DNA of 64,000 bases from Caballeronia sp. NK8 (GTDB lineage: Bacteria > Pseudomonadota > Gammaproteobacteria > Burkholderiales > Burkholderiaceae): positions 1,116,001-1,180,000 of the forward strand of contig NZ_AP024325.1 in the NCBI RefSeq assembly GCF_018408855.1. Reading direction: 5' to 3'. Numbering within the stretch: position 1 is the first letter of the stretch; every line of letters starts with the position of its first letter. The position numbers were made by a program, and so were the translations under genes. Positions 35,641 to 44,738 of the stretch are shown here, one piece after another. The notes under the pieces were generated by a model, which searched no databases, had not been told where the DNA came from, and worked only from the letters and a program-made list of their open reading frames with translations.

Positions 35641-36320
35641 TCACGCGCTCCAAACATATCTTGTGCTCGCTCCAGGATTTCGCGATATCCCAAGCCTTGA
35701 TCGCTGATCTCCTCGTGCAATTGGCGCGCCTGTCGCTTGGTCAGTCCCAGCGCTTTCGCCACCGCCCTTGTCTGCCTGTTCTGAGCCTGATTGTTTCGCG
35801 GCGTACCCTCACTGCCGGCGATCTCTTGTGCATCATCCGTCGCCCGCTCACGCGAGGCATATCTGATCGGCTCGCCCTCAAGCGGAGATCCCGCGTCGCT
35901 GGAAGAAATCGCTGTTCGATAAGGCCACTCATACGCGATCGCGATGAACTTGCGACGCGTCAATCCATCGATGAACGCCGGCAACAAAAATTCTTCTGGA
36001 AAGTGTTTGTCGACAGGCCCATGCCACTCGCTTCCACGAACCAACATTCCAAACAGGAACTTTCGGATGTGTTCTATCGTTATGTGCGAATCCAGCGTGT
36101 ACGTTGCCAGCGCGACGCTCTTGAGAAACTCATTCGTTTCCGCGTTCGTCTTCGACGATAGCAAACCTTTGCAATCGTGCTGATTCTCGAAGAAGAACGA
36201 CTCCAGAATCACATACTTCCTGGTTTCCCACCGATTGGGCGACATGACCAACGTTCGGTGACAGTACAGAAAGATGTCACCGTTGACACGGATAACTGAG
36301 CTATCTCTATATGGGTCCAT
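35637..36320 (-). CDS. hypothetical protein with toxin-like C-terminal motif
   Basis: A 227-residue protein, first in a four-gene minus-strand unit. The N-terminal 140 residues are aromatic-rich (VILESFFFENQHDCKG, LFGMLVRGSEWHGPVDKHF). A polar linker follows, then a C-terminal helix pair with LTKRQARQLHEEIS and GLGYREILERAQDMF. From memory, that type of ending recurs at the ends of several polymorphic toxins, but I cannot confirm a family or a catalytic motif. There is no signal peptide. Local G+C is about 50% in two sampled rows, against about 62% in a flanking row. Confidence 0.6.
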   Translation of the reverse strand: MDPYRDSSVIRVNGDIFLYCHRTLVMSPNRWETRKYVILESFFFENQHDCKGLLSSKTNAETNEFLKSVALATYTLDSHITIEHIRKFLFGMLVRGSEWHGPVDKHFPEEFLLPAFIDGLTRRKFIAIAYEWPYRTAISSSDAGSPLEGEPIRYASRERATDDAQEIAGSEGTPRNNQAQNRQTRAVAKALGLTKRQARQLHEEISDQGLGYREILERAQDMFGARE

Positions 36321-36472
36321 TCACGAATCTCTTTAACCGCTCGCACTAGAGCATCTGAGTGGACCCAACATACAGTCTTTATATTTTGAGATAAACTATT
36401 TCGACATCCTAAGTCGAATTACCGCTGCGTGTCGACAAAGCTGCCTTCGCGCAGCGGAAACAACCGCCGTAC

Positions 36473-38542
36473 TCACACACTCACCTCCCCCCGCTCCAGC
36501 ATCACCCCGAACGCATCCGCCGACAAAGGCACCGCCAGCAAGAACCCCTGCATCTCATCGCACATCATGTCCTGCAGCCGGTCGAGCTGCGAACCCGTCT
36601 CCACGCCTTCCGCGACCACATCCATATCGAGCGAATGCGCGAGCGCGATGATCGCCGACACGATCGCCCGCCCTTCCTGCCCGTTCTCATCGAGCCCGTT
36701 CGTGAAGAACCTGTCGATCTTCAACTGCTTCGCACGAAAGCGCTGCAAATACGCCAGACTCGAATAGCCCGTGCCGAAATCGTCGATTGCGATCTCGAAG
36801 CCATTCTCCTGAAACGCGCGGATCATCTCGATGGTGCGCGGCGCGTCCTGCATCGCCACCGTCTCGGTGATCTCGAACATGATCTGCTCGCTCGGCACGC
36901 TTTCCTCATGCATGATCTTGAGGATGTTCGCGACCAGATCCGCCTCGTTCATCTGGCGCGGCGACAGATTGATCGCCACCTTCACCGGCGGCCGCCCCTC
37001 CGCACGCCAGCGCGAAAGATGCTGGCACGTCTCGCGCACGACCCAGTAGCCGATCGGCACGATCTGCCCGGAACGCTCCGCGATCGGAATGAATTCGAGC
37101 GGCGTCAGCGTGCCGATGTCCGGATGGTCCAGCCGGATCAACGCCTCCGCGCCCGCCAGCTCGCCGCTCTTGCCGCGAAACTTCGGCTGGAACAGCAGAT
37201 AGAAATGGCCGCCGTTCAACGCCTCGTGCAGCGCCTGTTGAATCTGCAAGGTCCGCACCGCCGCCTCGTTCATGCTCGCCTCGAAGAAGCGATACGTGCT
37301 GCGCCCGCCGCGCTTCGCCTCGTACATCGCGACGTCGGCGTGCTTGAGCAGCGACTCGACGCTGTCGCCATCCTGCGGATACAGCGCGATGCCGATGCTC
37401 GGCATCACCTGCAACGGATGATTGGCCACGAGCAAACCCCTTTTCATCGCTTCGAGGATGCGCTCGGCCAGCGTCTGCGCATCGGTCGGCGCATGCATGT
37501 TTTCCAGCATCACGACGAACTCGTCGCCGCCCAGACGCGCCACCGTATCGCCGCCGCGCACGCATTCCTGCAGACGTCGCGCAAACGCCTTCAGCACTTC
37601 GTCGCCGACCGTATGGCCGAGCGAATCGTTGATCGTCTTGAAGCCGTCGAGGTCCATGAAGAGAATCGCAAAGCGGCTGTCGCTGTGCCTCGCGCTTCTG
37701 ATCGCGCGCTCGATGCGCTCGTTCATCGTGCGGCGGTTCGGCAGGTCCGTGAGCGTGTCGAAGGTCGCCATACGCACGATCTGGCCGTTCAGCCGCGAGA
37801 CGGAACCGGCCAGCAACGCCGTGCGCGCGTCGAAGCGCGACAGCACGAGCGTGATGATCAGGATCGCCAGCGTGAACAGCACGACGGTCGTGGCGAGCCA
37901 GTTCGCGTCGACGTCGTTCGCCGCGCCGCAGATCGAGCCCGGCAGAAAGTTCGCCGCCGCGTTGCCGGTGTAATGCATGCCGGTGATCGCAATGCCCATC
38001 ACCAGCGCCGACACCAGGCGCTTCGCGAGCACGTTCATCTGCGTCGCGTCCGACAGCGTATGCGCGATCCACAGCGCCGCGCCCGACGCGACCACGGCAA
38101 TCGCGATCGACGCGGCGAACAGGCGCGGATCGTACTGAATCGCGGGCTGCATGCGCATCGCGGCGTCGCCGGTGTAGTGCATCGCCGCGATGCCCGCGCC
38201 CATCAGCACGCTGCTCGCGACGAGCCGGCGTGCCGTCAGCCGCTTGCTGGTGATGACATGGAGCGCGAAAAACGATACGAGCACCGCGATGCCGAGCGAC
38301 CCGGCGGTGATCCTGAAGTCGTAGCCGAGTGGAATCGGCAGTTCGAAGGCGAGCACGCCGATGAAATGCATCGACCAGATGCCGATGCCCATCGACGCCG
38401 CGCCCCCCGCCAGCCAGATGTGCCGAGTGCGCGAATGCGCGAGCATCGAGATCCGCCCCGAAATATCGAGCGCGGTAAAGGAAGCGAGCGTCGCGACAAC
38501 CAGCGATGCCGCAACCAGCCAGAAGTTGTAGGTGCCGTGCAT
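36473..38542 (-). CDS. MHYT-GGDEF-EAL membrane protein, c-di-GMP turnover
   Basis: A 689-residue protein. The N-terminal membrane sensor (residues 1-240, about seven spans) carries MHFIGVLAFELP and two MHYTG motifs, the MHYT signature thought to bind copper or gas ligands. A GGDEF domain follows with intact RLGGDEF, then an EAL domain with AEALIRL, DDFGTGYSSL, LKIDRF and VAEGVE. It may both make and break c-di-GMP; the intact motifs do not show which activity dominates. It stands alone on its strand. Confidence 0.92.
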   Translation of the reverse strand: MHGTYNFWLVAASLVVATLASFTALDISGRISMLAHSRTRHIWLAGGAASMGIGIWSMHFIGVLAFELPIPLGYDFRITAGSLGIAVLVSFFALHVITSKRLTARRLVASSVLMGAGIAAMHYTGDAAMRMQPAIQYDPRLFAASIAIAVVASGAALWIAHTLSDATQMNVLAKRLVSALVMGIAITGMHYTGNAAANFLPGSICGAANDVDANWLATTVVLFTLAILIITLVLSRFDARTALLAGSVSRLNGQIVRMATFDTLTDLPNRRTMNERIERAIRSARHSDSRFAILFMDLDGFKTINDSLGHTVGDEVLKAFARRLQECVRGGDTVARLGGDEFVVMLENMHAPTDAQTLAERILEAMKRGLLVANHPLQVMPSIGIALYPQDGDSVESLLKHADVAMYEAKRGGRSTYRFFEASMNEAAVRTLQIQQALHEALNGGHFYLLFQPKFRGKSGELAGAEALIRLDHPDIGTLTPLEFIPIAERSGQIVPIGYWVVRETCQHLSRWRAEGRPPVKVAINLSPRQMNEADLVANILKIMHEESVPSEQIMFEITETVAMQDAPRTIEMIRAFQENGFEIAIDDFGTGYSSLAYLQRFRAKQLKIDRFFTNGLDENGQEGRAIVSAIIALAHSLDMDVVAEGVETGSQLDRLQDMMCDEMQGFLLAVPLSADAFGVMLERGEVSV

Positions 38543-38649
38543 AAATGCCAGTTAGCCGAAGACTCGTTTGCGTGAGCGTCTTATCGGCCGGGGACCGGCA
38601 ATCTTTAGACTCCAAATGAGAAATACTCGCAACGCGCGCCGCCCGCGCG

Positions 38650-39921
38650 TCAAAGTTGCGAATCGAGCAGCGCGACGATGCGTTCCAGCAGCTTTTCGGT
38701 GAGCGGACGACGGCGCCAGTCGTCGAGCGTGATGCGTTTCGCGTGGGCGACGTCGTCGGCGAAAATCGCGGTCTGGCGGCGCGCGAAATCGCGGTCGTAG
38801 ATGTTGAGGTTGGCCTCGTCGTTCAGCTTGAACGAGCGGCTGTCGAAGTTGGTGGAACCGACCGACACGAGATATTCGTCGACGACGATGAGCTTGCAGT
38901 GGAACATCGTCGGCTGATATTCGTAGATTTCGACGCCCGCCGCGAGCAGATCGCCCCAGCACGCGCGCGACGCCTCGCGCACCGTGTGCGTGTCGATGCG
39001 CTTGCCCGGCGTGATGATGTGCACGGCCACGCCGCGCTTCGCCGCTTCGACGATAGCGTTGATCGTCAGCTTGTCGGGCACGAAGTACGCGCTCGACAAA
39101 TGGATGGAATGTGTCGCGGCGGTGATCGCCATCAGGTACATCAACTGCATGTCGTCGCTGCCACCCGAGGGCGAGCTGCTGAACATGTGCGCGAGACCGT
39201 CGCCCGCGGGTTCGATCTTCGGAAAATAGCGCGGGCCGTGCAGCACGTTGCCGGTCGCCTTGATCCAGTTGTCCATGAAGACCGCCTGCATCTGCCCGAC
39301 CGCCGCGCCTTCGACGCGAAAATGCGTGTCGCGCCAGTGTTTCTCGTCCTGCGCGTGCCCGGTCCATTCCTCGGCGATCCCGACGCCGCCCGTGAAGCCG
39401 ATGCGCCCGTCGATCACGAGCAGCTTCCGGTGCGTGCGGTCGTTCATGCGCCCAAGCCCGCTCCAGTGCGGCTTGTGATACTGGACGACTTCCGCGCCCG
39501 CCTCACGCAGCATGCGCAAATAGCGCTTGTCCATTTTCGAGGTGCCGACCCAGTCGAGCAGCACATGTACCGCGACGCCCGCGCGCGCCTGATCGGACAG
39601 TGCCTGGGCGACCTCCTCGCCGATCGCGCCCGACCAGTAGATGAACGTTTCGAAGGTGATCGTCTCCCGCGCCGAGCGGATACCCGCCAGCATCGACGGA
39701 AAAATCTCGTCGCCGTTCAGGAGCACTTCGAAGCGGTTGCCGCCGACCACGGGTGGACCGAGCAGCAGGCCCATCGAGCGGACGAACTGCGGGTCGTCGC
39801 TTGGGTACAGCCGTTCGATCTTGTGCTCGATCTTCTTCTCGCCGCTCGTCAGATTCGCGATGATCAGCACGACGACGAGCGTCACGACAACGGTCAGGAC
39901 AATCAGGGCAATCGTTGGCAT
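38650..39921 (-). CDS. cardiolipin synthase (phospholipase D family)
   Basis: A 423-residue protein with one N-terminal membrane helix (IALIVLTVVVTLVVVLIIAN) and two HKD active-site motifs: HRKLLVIDGRIGFTGG in the first half and HCKLIVVDEYLVSVGSTN in the second. That is the bacterial cardiolipin synthase arrangement, joining two phosphatidylglycerols or a PG and a PE at the inner membrane. Length is somewhat shorter than ClsA and close to ClsB-like enzymes. Confidence 0.87.
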   Translation of the reverse strand: MPTIALIVLTVVVTLVVVLIIANLTSGEKKIEHKIERLYPSDDPQFVRSMGLLLGPPVVGGNRFEVLLNGDEIFPSMLAGIRSARETITFETFIYWSGAIGEEVAQALSDQARAGVAVHVLLDWVGTSKMDKRYLRMLREAGAEVVQYHKPHWSGLGRMNDRTHRKLLVIDGRIGFTGGVGIAEEWTGHAQDEKHWRDTHFRVEGAAVGQMQAVFMDNWIKATGNVLHGPRYFPKIEPAGDGLAHMFSSSPSGGSDDMQLMYLMAITAATHSIHLSSAYFVPDKLTINAIVEAAKRGVAVHIITPGKRIDTHTVREASRACWGDLLAAGVEIYEYQPTMFHCKLIVVDEYLVSVGSTNFDSRSFKLNDEANLNIYDRDFARRQTAIFADDVAHAKRITLDDWRRRPLTEKLLERIVALLDSQL

Positions 39922-39998
39922 GCGCGGCCTCGCGGGGCGAACATTCGTCCGGAATCGCCAGTGTAAGCACGTTCCGGACCGCGCGGCGTCATGCTGGC

Positions 39999-40808
39999 TC
40001 AGCTTTTCGCCGGCATCCAGCCCTGCGTCTGGCCGAGTTTCGCGATCTGCTTGGCGATGGAGTCGCCGAGGCGCTTCTCGTCTGACGACACACCCGCGTG
40101 CTTCGTCTCCGATACCGCGTGCAGTCCGCCCGATACCGCGAGCGAACTCGCCACATGCCCCGCCGCCGCGCCGACGCCCGCCATTTCCGCGACGCCCGGC
40201 GCATGGCCGCTGTCGGCCTTGGCGTCGAACTGTTCGAGCAGTTGCGGCGCGCCGTGCGCGGGCTTGAAGACGAGCTGCACGGTCGCGCCGACCTTGCTTT
40301 CGCCCGCGCCGAGGCCGATCAGCATACGGCGGCGGCGATTGCCCGCATCGATCGTGTCGAAGTTGCCCTGGACGACCAGCACGCTCCGGTCTTCCGGCGG
40401 CGGCACGTCGGCGCGGACGGCGGGGAGGCCCATCGACTGAAGTTTGGCGACGATCTCGTTCGCGACTTCCTCGCGCGCCGCGACGGCGTCCTGCGCTTGC
40501 TTCTGCGCCTGCGAGTCACCGGACATCGCCGCGCCGATCTTCGAGATCATGCCGTGATTGTCGAGCTTGACTTCGCTGGCGTCGCTGGCGAAAGCGTAGA
40601 CGTAGATCGTGTCGGGGCGCAGGGCGGGCGCGGCCGCGACGGTCTGCACGGACTGGCCGCCGTACTGGTTGAACTGGCTCGCGGCCTGTGCGGGATTGCT
40701 CGCGCAGCCCGCCAGCAGCGCCGTGCCGACGACGAGTCCGGCGAGCGCCGCGCCGCGCGCCTTGTTGATGATCGAACTGAACGACGAGAATTTGATCGAG
40801 CTGGACAT
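39999..40808 (-). CDS. DUF4410-like lipoprotein
   Basis: A 269-residue lipoprotein. The signal peptide ends in a lipobox (LLAGCASN) with the modified cysteine at about residue 35. The mature part (IYVYAFASDASEVKL, VLVVQGNFDTIDAGNRRRRM) has the DUF4410-like pattern of Burkholderiaceae lipoproteins of unknown function. The ATG at 40808 is preferred over an upstream in-frame ATG because it gives a proper signal peptide. Confidence 0.78.
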   Translation of the reverse strand: MSSSIKFSSFSSIINKARGAALAGLVVGTALLAGCASNPAQAASQFNQYGGQSVQTVAAAPALRPDTIYVYAFASDASEVKLDNHGMISKIGAAMSGDSQAQKQAQDAVAAREEVANEIVAKLQSMGLPAVRADVPPPEDRSVLVVQGNFDTIDAGNRRRRMLIGLGAGESKVGATVQLVFKPAHGAPQLLEQFDAKADSGHAPGVAEMAGVGAAAGHVASSLAVSGGLHAVSETKHAGVSSDEKRLGDSIAKQIAKLGQTQGWMPAKS

Positions 40809-41131
40809 GTTGCATCTCCGTACCGGCCGCGCCGGGAATCGTGAATGGTCGAATTCGTGGATGCGTGAGTCGGCTGTCGGTTCTCGTTGTTGTTCGGGTC
40901 TCGCTGGGTTCCCGATCACGCAGACGCAACTATGGAGGATGGCCGCGCGGCAGGCCATCGAGCATTTATGTCGCGCGATTTCACGGGCGCGGAAGGCCCG
41001 TGGGACAAGGCTTCAGCGGGTGATTTCGCGGCGCGGCAGGCCGGCTGCAGAACACGCCGCTTGTGGTTACCATGTCCGGCACGCGTCGCGCAGGTCGTCG
41101 GCGCACTCCGCAAACTTGCCAAGGAGCAGAG
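40809..41131. other. 323-base intergenic gap, divergent
   Basis: The stretch between the lipoprotein and SDR genes holds the promoters of both. I see no clear -35/-10 pair, hairpin or extra gene. The SDR gene has an AAGGAGCAGAG ribosome site at its end. Confidence 0.4.
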
Positions 41132-41920
41132 ATGGATCTGAAGATCAGTAACAAGCTCGCGCTGGTGTCCGGCTCGACCAAGGGCATTGGTCACGCCATC
41201 GCAGTGGCGCTGGCGCGCGAGGGCGCGCGCGTGATCGTGAACGGCCGCTCGCAGGGGTCGGTAGATACCGCGCTCGCGAAACTGCGCGAACTCGCGCCGG
41301 GCGCGCAGGCCGAAGGCTTTGCCGGCGACGTCTCCGATGCCGCGCAGGTCGACGCGCTCGTGCAGCGCTTCCCACACGTCGATATCCTCGTGAACAACAT
41401 GGGCATCTTCGATCCGAAGCCGTTCGAAGACATTCCCGACGATGAATGGCTGCGCTTCTTCAATGCCAACGTGATGTCGGGCGTGCGGCTCTCGCGCGCC
41501 TATCTGCCGAAGATGAAGGAGAAGAACTGGGGCCGTGTGGTGTTCATCAGCAGCGAGAGCGGCGTGCAGATTCCCGTCGAGATGATTCACTACGGCATGA
41601 CGAAATCGGCGCAGATTTCGCTCGCGCGCGGCCTCGCGGAGACCTGCACGGGCACGGGCGTCACGGTCAATTCGGTGTTGCCGGGTCCGACGAGTTCCGA
41701 GGGCGTCACCGAGTTCGTCGAGAAGCTCTCTGGCGGAAAAAGCTTTCACGAGTTCGAGCAGCAGTTCTTCGAGGAAGCGCGCCCGACGTCGATTCTCAAG
41801 CGCTTCATCACGCCCGAGGAAATCGCGAGCATGGTGGCTTACGTGTGCTCGGAGTTGTCCTCGGCGACCAACGGCGCGGCGTTGCGCGCGGACGGCGGCG
41901 TGATACGCGCGGCCTTCTGA
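41132..41920 (+). CDS. SDR family oxidoreductase
   Basis: A 262-residue short-chain dehydrogenase. The cofactor motif reads SGSTKGIG, the NNMG motif is in VNNMGIFDP, and the Tyr/Lys pair is in YGMTKS. It resembles glucose-dehydrogenase/3-oxoacyl-reductase-like SDRs of unknown substrate. ATG at 41132 is backed by AAGGAG seven bases upstream. It converges on the UdgX gene with a two-base gap. Confidence 0.83.
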   Translation: MDLKISNKLALVSGSTKGIGHAIAVALAREGARVIVNGRSQGSVDTALAKLRELAPGAQAEGFAGDVSDAAQVDALVQRFPHVDILVNNMGIFDPKPFEDIPDDEWLRFFNANVMSGVRLSRAYLPKMKEKNWGRVVFISSESGVQIPVEMIHYGMTKSAQISLARGLAETCTGTGVTVNSVLPGPTSSEGVTEFVEKLSGGKSFHEFEQQFFEEARPTSILKRFITPEEIASMVAYVCSELSSATNGAALRADGGVIRAAF

Positions 41921-41922
41921 AG

Positions 41923-43338
41923 CTATGCGCCGATGAGTTCGCGCGCTCGTTCGAGCGCCTCGACGATCGCCGCGACGGTTCGATCCCGCGCGGCTTCGTC
42001 GTTCTGCCGCAGCGCGTAGGAAGGGTGATACGTCGCGACGACGAGCCTGTCGCGATACGGCACGACGCGCCCGACATGCGCCGATAACGTCGCGCGACGG
42101 CCGAACAGCGCCGCGAGCGCGGTCGCGCCGAGCGTGACGATCACGCGCGCGCCGACGTCATGCAGTTCCTGTTCGAGCCAGTACGAGCACGCTTCGACTT
42201 CCTGTTGCGCCGGCGTCTTGTGCAGCCGCCGCTTGCCGCGCGGCTCCCACTTGAAATGCTTCACCGCGTTGGTCAGATACACCTGCTCGCGCGGCACGCC
42301 AGCCTGTCGCATGGCGTCGTCGAGCAATTGCCCCGCCGCGCCGACGAACGGCTCGCCCTTCAGATCCTCCTGATCGCCGGGCTGTTCGCCGAGCAGCATG
42401 ATGCGGGCATCCGCCGGACCCGCGCCACGCACCGCCTGCGTCGCGTTGCGCCACAGATCGCAGCGGCGGCAGGTGTCGAGTGACGTGGGGGCGTCGCGTT
42501 CGGGCTGGGCCTCGTCCGCTTCCACCTGCACCGCCTTGCCGCCGAGCGCGCCGACGCTCTTCGCCTGCGCGACGCGCCGCGCCCCGCCGCGCGCATCGCT
42601 GACGAGCTTCGGAATCAGCGCGCCTTCCGGCAGCCCCTTCCAGAAACGCACCGGCATGTGTTGTTCGAGCGCGGATTCGTTCAGCCGCGCCGGGTTGAAG
42701 ATGCTGCGGTAATAGGTCATCCAGAGCGCTTCGGCGGCGTCGGGCGTATCGACCGCGTGTTCCGATGCGAGCGCGCGGCGGCGCTCCAGTTTCAGGCGCG
42801 CGCCGTCGAACATCGCCGCGCCATCGGGCGTCGCGATCAGCCAGGTCGAGCGTCCCATGCGCGCCGCGAAATGGTCCGCGCCCCAGGCGAGCACGTCGTG
42901 ATCGGGCTCGTACCACGCGACATACTCGGGCGCGCCGAGCGAGGCGTCGCGCTGGCGAAAGCGCACGTACGCGATCATGTCGTGCTGCGCGCGTCGCACC
43001 GCCTTGGCCATTTTGTAGAGGCGCGCGCCGTCTTCATCGGCGGCCGATGCAACCGCGCGATCGCCCCGCGACCAGCGCCACAGCACGCGATAGAGAAAGC
43101 CCCAGCGGCGCGCGTCGCGAAAATGCGCGGCGTCTTTCAGCAGCGATGCGAGTTCCCGCGATACGCGGATTTGCGGCGCTTCCGCCACCTTCGCCGATGG
43201 CGCGGCTTCATCGAACAAGGCGGGCTCGACCTGCGACGTGCGCCAGTCGACCGATTCGGGCGCGAGTCCTTGCGCGAGCGCGTCGAGCGCGGCGGCGCGC
43301 CAGGCGTCGAAATCGTCGTCGATGGCGATGAGGTGCAT
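41923..43338 (-). CDS. UdgX-family uracil-DNA glycosylase fused to DUF4130
   Basis: A 471-residue protein. The N-terminal 250 residues match the DUF4130 type found beside radical SAM repair proteins. The C-terminal domain is a family-4-like uracil-DNA glycosylase with GEQPGDQED, then the UdgX signature loop KRRLHK (KRRIH in the mycobacterial enzyme) and HPSYALR. In UdgX the loop His forms a covalent bond with the uracil site in DNA, giving suicide repair. The start overlaps the radical SAM stop as TGATG, so both are in one operon, preceded by a LexA box. No symbol is assigned. Confidence 0.92.
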   Translation of the reverse strand: MHLIAIDDDFDAWRAAALDALAQGLAPESVDWRTSQVEPALFDEAAPSAKVAEAPQIRVSRELASLLKDAAHFRDARRWGFLYRVLWRWSRGDRAVASAADEDGARLYKMAKAVRRAQHDMIAYVRFRQRDASLGAPEYVAWYEPDHDVLAWGADHFAARMGRSTWLIATPDGAAMFDGARLKLERRRALASEHAVDTPDAAEALWMTYYRSIFNPARLNESALEQHMPVRFWKGLPEGALIPKLVSDARGGARRVAQAKSVGALGGKAVQVEADEAQPERDAPTSLDTCRRCDLWRNATQAVRGAGPADARIMLLGEQPGDQEDLKGEPFVGAAGQLLDDAMRQAGVPREQVYLTNAVKHFKWEPRGKRRLHKTPAQQEVEACSYWLEQELHDVGARVIVTLGATALAALFGRRATLSAHVGRVVPYRDRLVVATYHPSYALRQNDEAARDRTVAAIVEALERARELIGA

Positions 43339-44549
43339 CAGAGGAGCGACAGCTGCACCGGCTCCGTCGCGAGCGCGCGCCGCAGATTGTCCGACGGCGC
43401 TTCGGACAGCGGCGGCCGATAATCCGCCACGACGACGAACGGCTTCACCTTGTCCATGCTGCAGCGCAGCCGCACGAGATCCTGATAACGCACGCGCCGC
43501 GCGCGCCGCAATTCGACAATGCGCTTGGCGTTGCGCATGCCGATGCCCGGCACACGCGCGATCGTGCGCGCGGGCGCGACGTTCAGATCGACCGGAAAGC
43601 GGTCCCGATTCGCGAGCGCCCAGGCGAGTTTCGGATCGACGTCGAGCGGCAGATTGCCGGCATCGCCGAGCAGTTCCGACGCAGCGAAACCGTAGCCGCG
43701 CATCAGAAAATCCGCCTGATACAGGCGATGTTCGCGAAGGAGCGGCGGCGCTTTCGACGGCACGCCCGAGGGGCTGTCGGGAATCGGGCTGAAGGCCGAG
43801 TAATAGACACGCTTCAGCTGATACGAACCGTAGAGCGTTTCAGCGGTGCCGAGGATGGTGCGGTCGTCGGTTTCATCGGCGCCGACGATCATCTGCGTGC
43901 TCTGCCCCGCCGGCGCGAATTTCGGCGCGCGCGGCTCCGCTTCGGATTCCTCGCGCGCGACCCGGATGTTGCCCATCGCCAGCTTGATCGTGCGGCCGCT
44001 TTTTTCCGGCGCGAGACGTTCGAGGCTGATTTCCGTCGGCAATTCTATGTTCACGCTCAGACGGTCGGCGTAGCGGCCAGCCTGCGCGACGAGACCGGGA
44101 TCGGCATCGGGAATCGTCTTCAGATGGATATAGCCGCGAAACTGGTGCTTTTCGCGCAGCAATTTCGCGACGAGAACGAGCTGTTCCATCGTGTAGTTCG
44201 ACGAACGAATCACGCCGGAACTGAGAAACAGGCCGTCGATGTAATTGCGGCGATAAAAATCCAGCGTGAGGTTCACGACTTCCTCGGGCGTGAAGCGGGC
44301 GCGCGGCACGTTGCTGGAGCGGCGGTTGATGCAGTAACGGCAGTCGTAGAGACAAAAGTTCGTCAAAAGAATCTTGAGCAGCGAGACGCACCGGCCGTCG
44401 GGCGTGAAACTGTGGCAGATGCCCGAACCGGTGCTGGCGCCAAGGCCGTCGATGCCGCGCGACTCGCGTTTCGGCGAGCCGCCGCTCGCGCATGACGCGT
44501 CGTACTTGGCGGCGTCGGCGAGGATTTCGAGCTTTTCGGAGAGATCCAT
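43338..44549 (-). CDS. radical SAM DNA repair/modification protein, UdgX partner
   Basis: A 403-residue radical SAM protein. The cluster motif is C-x3-C-x2-C in NFCLYDCRYCINRR, followed by glycine-rich SAM-binding segments (FLSSGVIRSS). The C-terminus holds a helix-hairpin-helix (VPGIGMRNAKRIVELR) fit for DNA binding. The family is the radical SAM protein that travels with DUF4130/UdgX, spore-photoproduct-lyase-like in layout. The reaction is unknown; a DNA lesion is the likely substrate. A LexA box ends 12 bases before its ATG, making it SOS-inducible. Confidence 0.9.
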   Translation of the reverse strand: MDLSEKLEILADAAKYDASCASGGSPKRESRGIDGLGASTGSGICHSFTPDGRCVSLLKILLTNFCLYDCRYCINRRSSNVPRARFTPEEVVNLTLDFYRRNYIDGLFLSSGVIRSSNYTMEQLVLVAKLLREKHQFRGYIHLKTIPDADPGLVAQAGRYADRLSVNIELPTEISLERLAPEKSGRTIKLAMGNIRVAREESEAEPRAPKFAPAGQSTQMIVGADETDDRTILGTAETLYGSYQLKRVYYSAFSPIPDSPSGVPSKAPPLLREHRLYQADFLMRGYGFAASELLGDAGNLPLDVDPKLAWALANRDRFPVDLNVAPARTIARVPGIGMRNAKRIVELRRARRVRYQDLVRLRCSMDKVKPFVVVADYRPPLSEAPSDNLRRALATEPVQLSLL

Positions 44550-44560
44550 CTTTACGATTG

Positions 44561-44580
44561 TACTGTATGTTTATACAGTA
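44561..44580. promoter_or_regulatory. LexA (SOS) box
   Basis: TACTGTATGTTTATACAGTA fits CTGT-N8-ACAG with flanking TA on both sides, close to the known LexA consensus of proteobacteria. It lies 11 bases before the radical SAM ATG and overlaps the -10 region of the promoter below, so LexA bound here would block the repair operon until DNA damage. Confidence 0.88.
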
Positions 44581-44603
44581 TTCACGGTGAGTCGCTAAGT
44601 CAA
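44575..44603 (-). promoter_or_regulatory. promoter of the SOS repair operon
   Basis: On the minus strand TTGACT (44603-44598) and TACTGT (44580-44575) are spaced by 17 bases. The -10 is embedded in the LexA box, as expected for an SOS-controlled promoter. Confidence 0.55.
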
Positions 44604-44738
44604 ACGTTTTGTTATTGCGCACACTTCGCGCCTGCCCGGTCGCTCTCCCACGGCATGGCGATTGCGCAGGAAAGACGGCGGCGGCCAGCATTTCGCGAGG
44701 CGGCACGCATCGAGACTATCGATCAACGGGAGGACACC

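Noticed and set aside
33728..36320. ParA island considered as a prophage or plasmid remnant
   Set aside because: No integrase, transposase, phage structural or replication gene and no tRNA or direct repeats at the edges were seen.
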